From the NCBI GenBank assembly GCA_031411335.1, contig JANOAX010000180.1:1-23999 (forward strand): a stretch of DNA of 23,999 nt, written 5' to 3'. Source of the DNA: JAJTFW01 sp031411335 (GTDB lineage: Bacteria > Bacteroidota > Bacteroidia > AKYH767-A > OLB10). The notes below the pieces were generated by a model. It had not been told where the DNA came from and made no database searches. It saw only the letters and a program-made list of their open reading frames with translations. The translations under genes were made by a program, and so were the position numbers. This document shows, piece by piece, positions 23,197 to 23,999 of this stretch (its first letter is position 1; each line of letters begins with the position of its first letter).

Positions 23197-23496
23197 ATGG
23201 CTACTCTTAGAAATATTCACCCAGGCGAAATTCTACAAGAAGAATTTTTGACACCCTTTGGCATTAGCGCTTATCGCTTAGCGAAGGAAATTTCAATTCC
23301 ACAAACAAGGATAAGTGAAATTCTCAAGTTCAATCGCCGAATTACAGCAGATACTGCATTGAGACTTTCTCTGTATTTTGGTAACTCTCCCAAATTTTGG
23401 CTTGGACTTCAAGACGATTATGATTTAGAAGAAGAAAGAAAAGCTAAAATGTCGGAACTGAAATCTATACGTGCTTTTGAAAATAACGCCGCCTAA
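23197..23496 (+). CDS. higA: Cassette 5: HigA-type antitoxin
   Basis: 99 aa from the ATG at 23197. An in-frame ATG at 23173 overlaps the toxin gene and would add eight residues not typical of the family. The family start NIHPGEILQEEFLTPFGIS is followed by an XRE helix-turn-helix (AYRLAKEISIPQTRISEIL, ITADTALRLSLYFGNSPKFWLGLQ), as in the VapI/HigA group. It neutralises HigB and probably binds the operator upstream of higB. Its TAA stop (23494-23496) lies inside the R''-type box GCCTAAC of attC5, so gene and site share bases. Confidence 0.94.
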   Translation: MATLRNIHPGEILQEEFLTPFGISAYRLAKEISIPQTRISEILKFNRRITADTALRLSLYFGNSPKFWLGLQDDYDLEEERKAKMSELKSIRAFENNAA

Positions 23497-23642
23497 CAGC
23501 ACATTTGCAATAGGCGGGGTTTTCCCGCTAAGGCGGGACAAGCTGTGCTCCGAAAAGAGTTTTGTGGTTACAAAAAGTTTATATCTTCGATTAAACATTT
23601 GTGATGAAAAGCCCGCCCATCGCAAAGCACCGACCGTTATGC
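23491..23642 (+). other. attC5
   Basis: 152 bp, the longest site. Boxes GCCTAAC (23491-23497) and GTTATGC (23636-23642). The 16-bp imperfect stem pairs 23503-23518 with 23612-23627 (three mismatches). Spacers are 5 nt on the left and 8 nt on the right. An extra GCGGG-TTTT-CCCGC hairpin (23515-23528) competes with the left arm. Confidence 0.88.
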
Positions 23643-23649
23643 GTAATCT

Positions 23650-23955
23650 ATGACCACACGACCAACAATAAAAATCATCTACCTGACAACATTGCTGTTG
23701 TTGACATTTTTTATTTGGAGACAATTACATTCAGCTCAATTTTTAGAATATGACAAGAATTATGGAGTATTAATTTCGACCTTTTTACTTTCCGTTTTGG
23801 CGACAATCATTATGACAATATTATGGTTTAAAGCAAGAACTTTTATCAAACAAAATTCCTTGTTGACAATTTTGTTTTTGCTTGCAAACTCACCTTTGAC
23901 GATTGCTATAGTTTTCTGCTTTTATCACGACCTATTTGGACAATTGAAAAATTAA
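23650..23955 (+). CDS. Cassette 6: small three-helix membrane protein
   Basis: 101 aa with three hydrophobic helices: ~8-24 (KIIYLTTLLLLTFFIW), ~39-61 (YGVLISTFLLSVLATIIMTILWF) and ~70-92 (LLTILFLLANSPLTIAIVFC). I do not recognise a family. The ATG is 15 bases after the crossover G of attC5. It overlaps the next ORF by one base (TAATG), so the two are probably translationally coupled. Small multi-helix proteins of unknown role are common in integron cassettes. Confidence 0.72.
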   Translation: MTTRPTIKIIYLTTLLLLTFFIWRQLHSAQFLEYDKNYGVLISTFLLSVLATIIMTILWFKARTFIKQNSLLTILFLLANSPLTIAIVFCFYHDLFGQLKN

Positions 23956-23999
23956 TGAAACGGTTTCTGAAAATATTATTTGTTACAATTTGCCTTTTC
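23955..23999 (+). CDS. Cassette 6: start of a second gene, truncated by the window edge
   Basis: Only the first 15 codons are visible: a basic start (MKRF) and a hydrophobic run (LKILFVTICLF) like a signal peptide. The ATG overlaps the previous stop codon by one base. No attC has been reached, so the cassette continues. Product unknown. Confidence 0.5.
   Translation, partial: MKRFLKILFVTICLF

Larger units (their letters stand above)
18486..23999 (+). mobile_element. Integron-like cassette array (recombinase, attI, five attC sites, six cassettes, open at right end)
   Basis: A tyrosine recombinase is followed by same-direction cassettes, each ended by a long attC-like site. Crossover Gs (G^TT) lie at 19909, 20394, 21194, 22137, 22821 and 23636. 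Cassette sizes are 485, 800, 943, 684, 815 and more than 363 bp. Each complete cassette begins with 9-10 bases that are the exact reverse complement of the bases ending in AAC at its own attC (GTTATGAGCG, GTTATGCACA, GTTATACGC, GTTAGCTGC, GTTAGGCGGC). This is expected if each was a circle joined at its attC. Unlike classical integrons, the integrase gene reads toward the cassettes and shows no IntI-specific insertion. The right end is beyond the window. Confidence 0.88.

Noticed and set aside
20270..23642. A CRISPR array, suggested by the regularly spaced repeats
   Set aside because: The repeats are 127-152 bp, differ in sequence, fold on themselves and are separated by whole genes; no cas gene is present.

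Overview
The window looks like chromosome from an AT-rich Bacteroidota genome. Five proteins end in a C-terminal module of the type IX secretion (T9SS) type A sorting kind, several carry PKD or BNR-like repeats, one candidate promoter carries the Bacteroidota -7 motif TAnnTTTG exactly (TATATTTG at 18244-18251), and an ECF sigma factor is paired with a membrane-anchored partner. I cannot name the order or genus from sequence alone.

Positions 1-18250 are ordinary chromosome. From the left: a secreted T9SS cargo protein flanked by two copies of a 124-bp repeat. Then a leftward gene group: a seven-PKD secreted protein, an ECF sigma factor, and a one-helix protein with a C-terminal outer-membrane barrel that overlaps the sigma gene by 4 bp. 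Then a DUF1761 membrane protein, two large rightward T9SS proteins (a beta-helix type and a BNR/PKD type), a YjdI-like iron-sulfur protein, RNase R, dihydroneopterin aldolase (FolB) and another BNR-like secreted protein. Intergenic DNA holds degenerate tandem repeats, hairpins and two good intrinsic terminators.

Positions 18486-23999 are the most interesting part: an integron-like cassette array. A tyrosine recombinase with all catalytic residues, a Bacteroidota-type N-terminal extension and no visible IntI-specific insertion is followed, in the same orientation, by an inferred attI (G of the crossover at 19909) and five attC-like sites of 127-152 bp. Crossover Gs lie at 20394, 21194, 22137, 22821 and 23636. 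The strongest evidence is that the first 9-10 bases of every complete cassette are the exact reverse complement of the bases ending in AAC at that cassette's own attC. This is expected if each cassette was once a circle closed at its attC. Five of five complete cassettes show it.

Cassette contents in order: (1) no ORF, but a giant imperfect inverted repeat; (2) a secreted MORN-like protein; (3) an unrecognised 214-aa protein; (4) an unrecognised 179-aa protein; (5) a HigB-HigA toxin-antitoxin pair with its own promoter and a candidate operator; (6) a small three-helix membrane protein and the start of a secreted protein, running off the end of the window. All cassette genes point the same way. 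The toxin-antitoxin cassette may stabilise the array. Other cassettes show no clear promoter, so they may depend on read-through.
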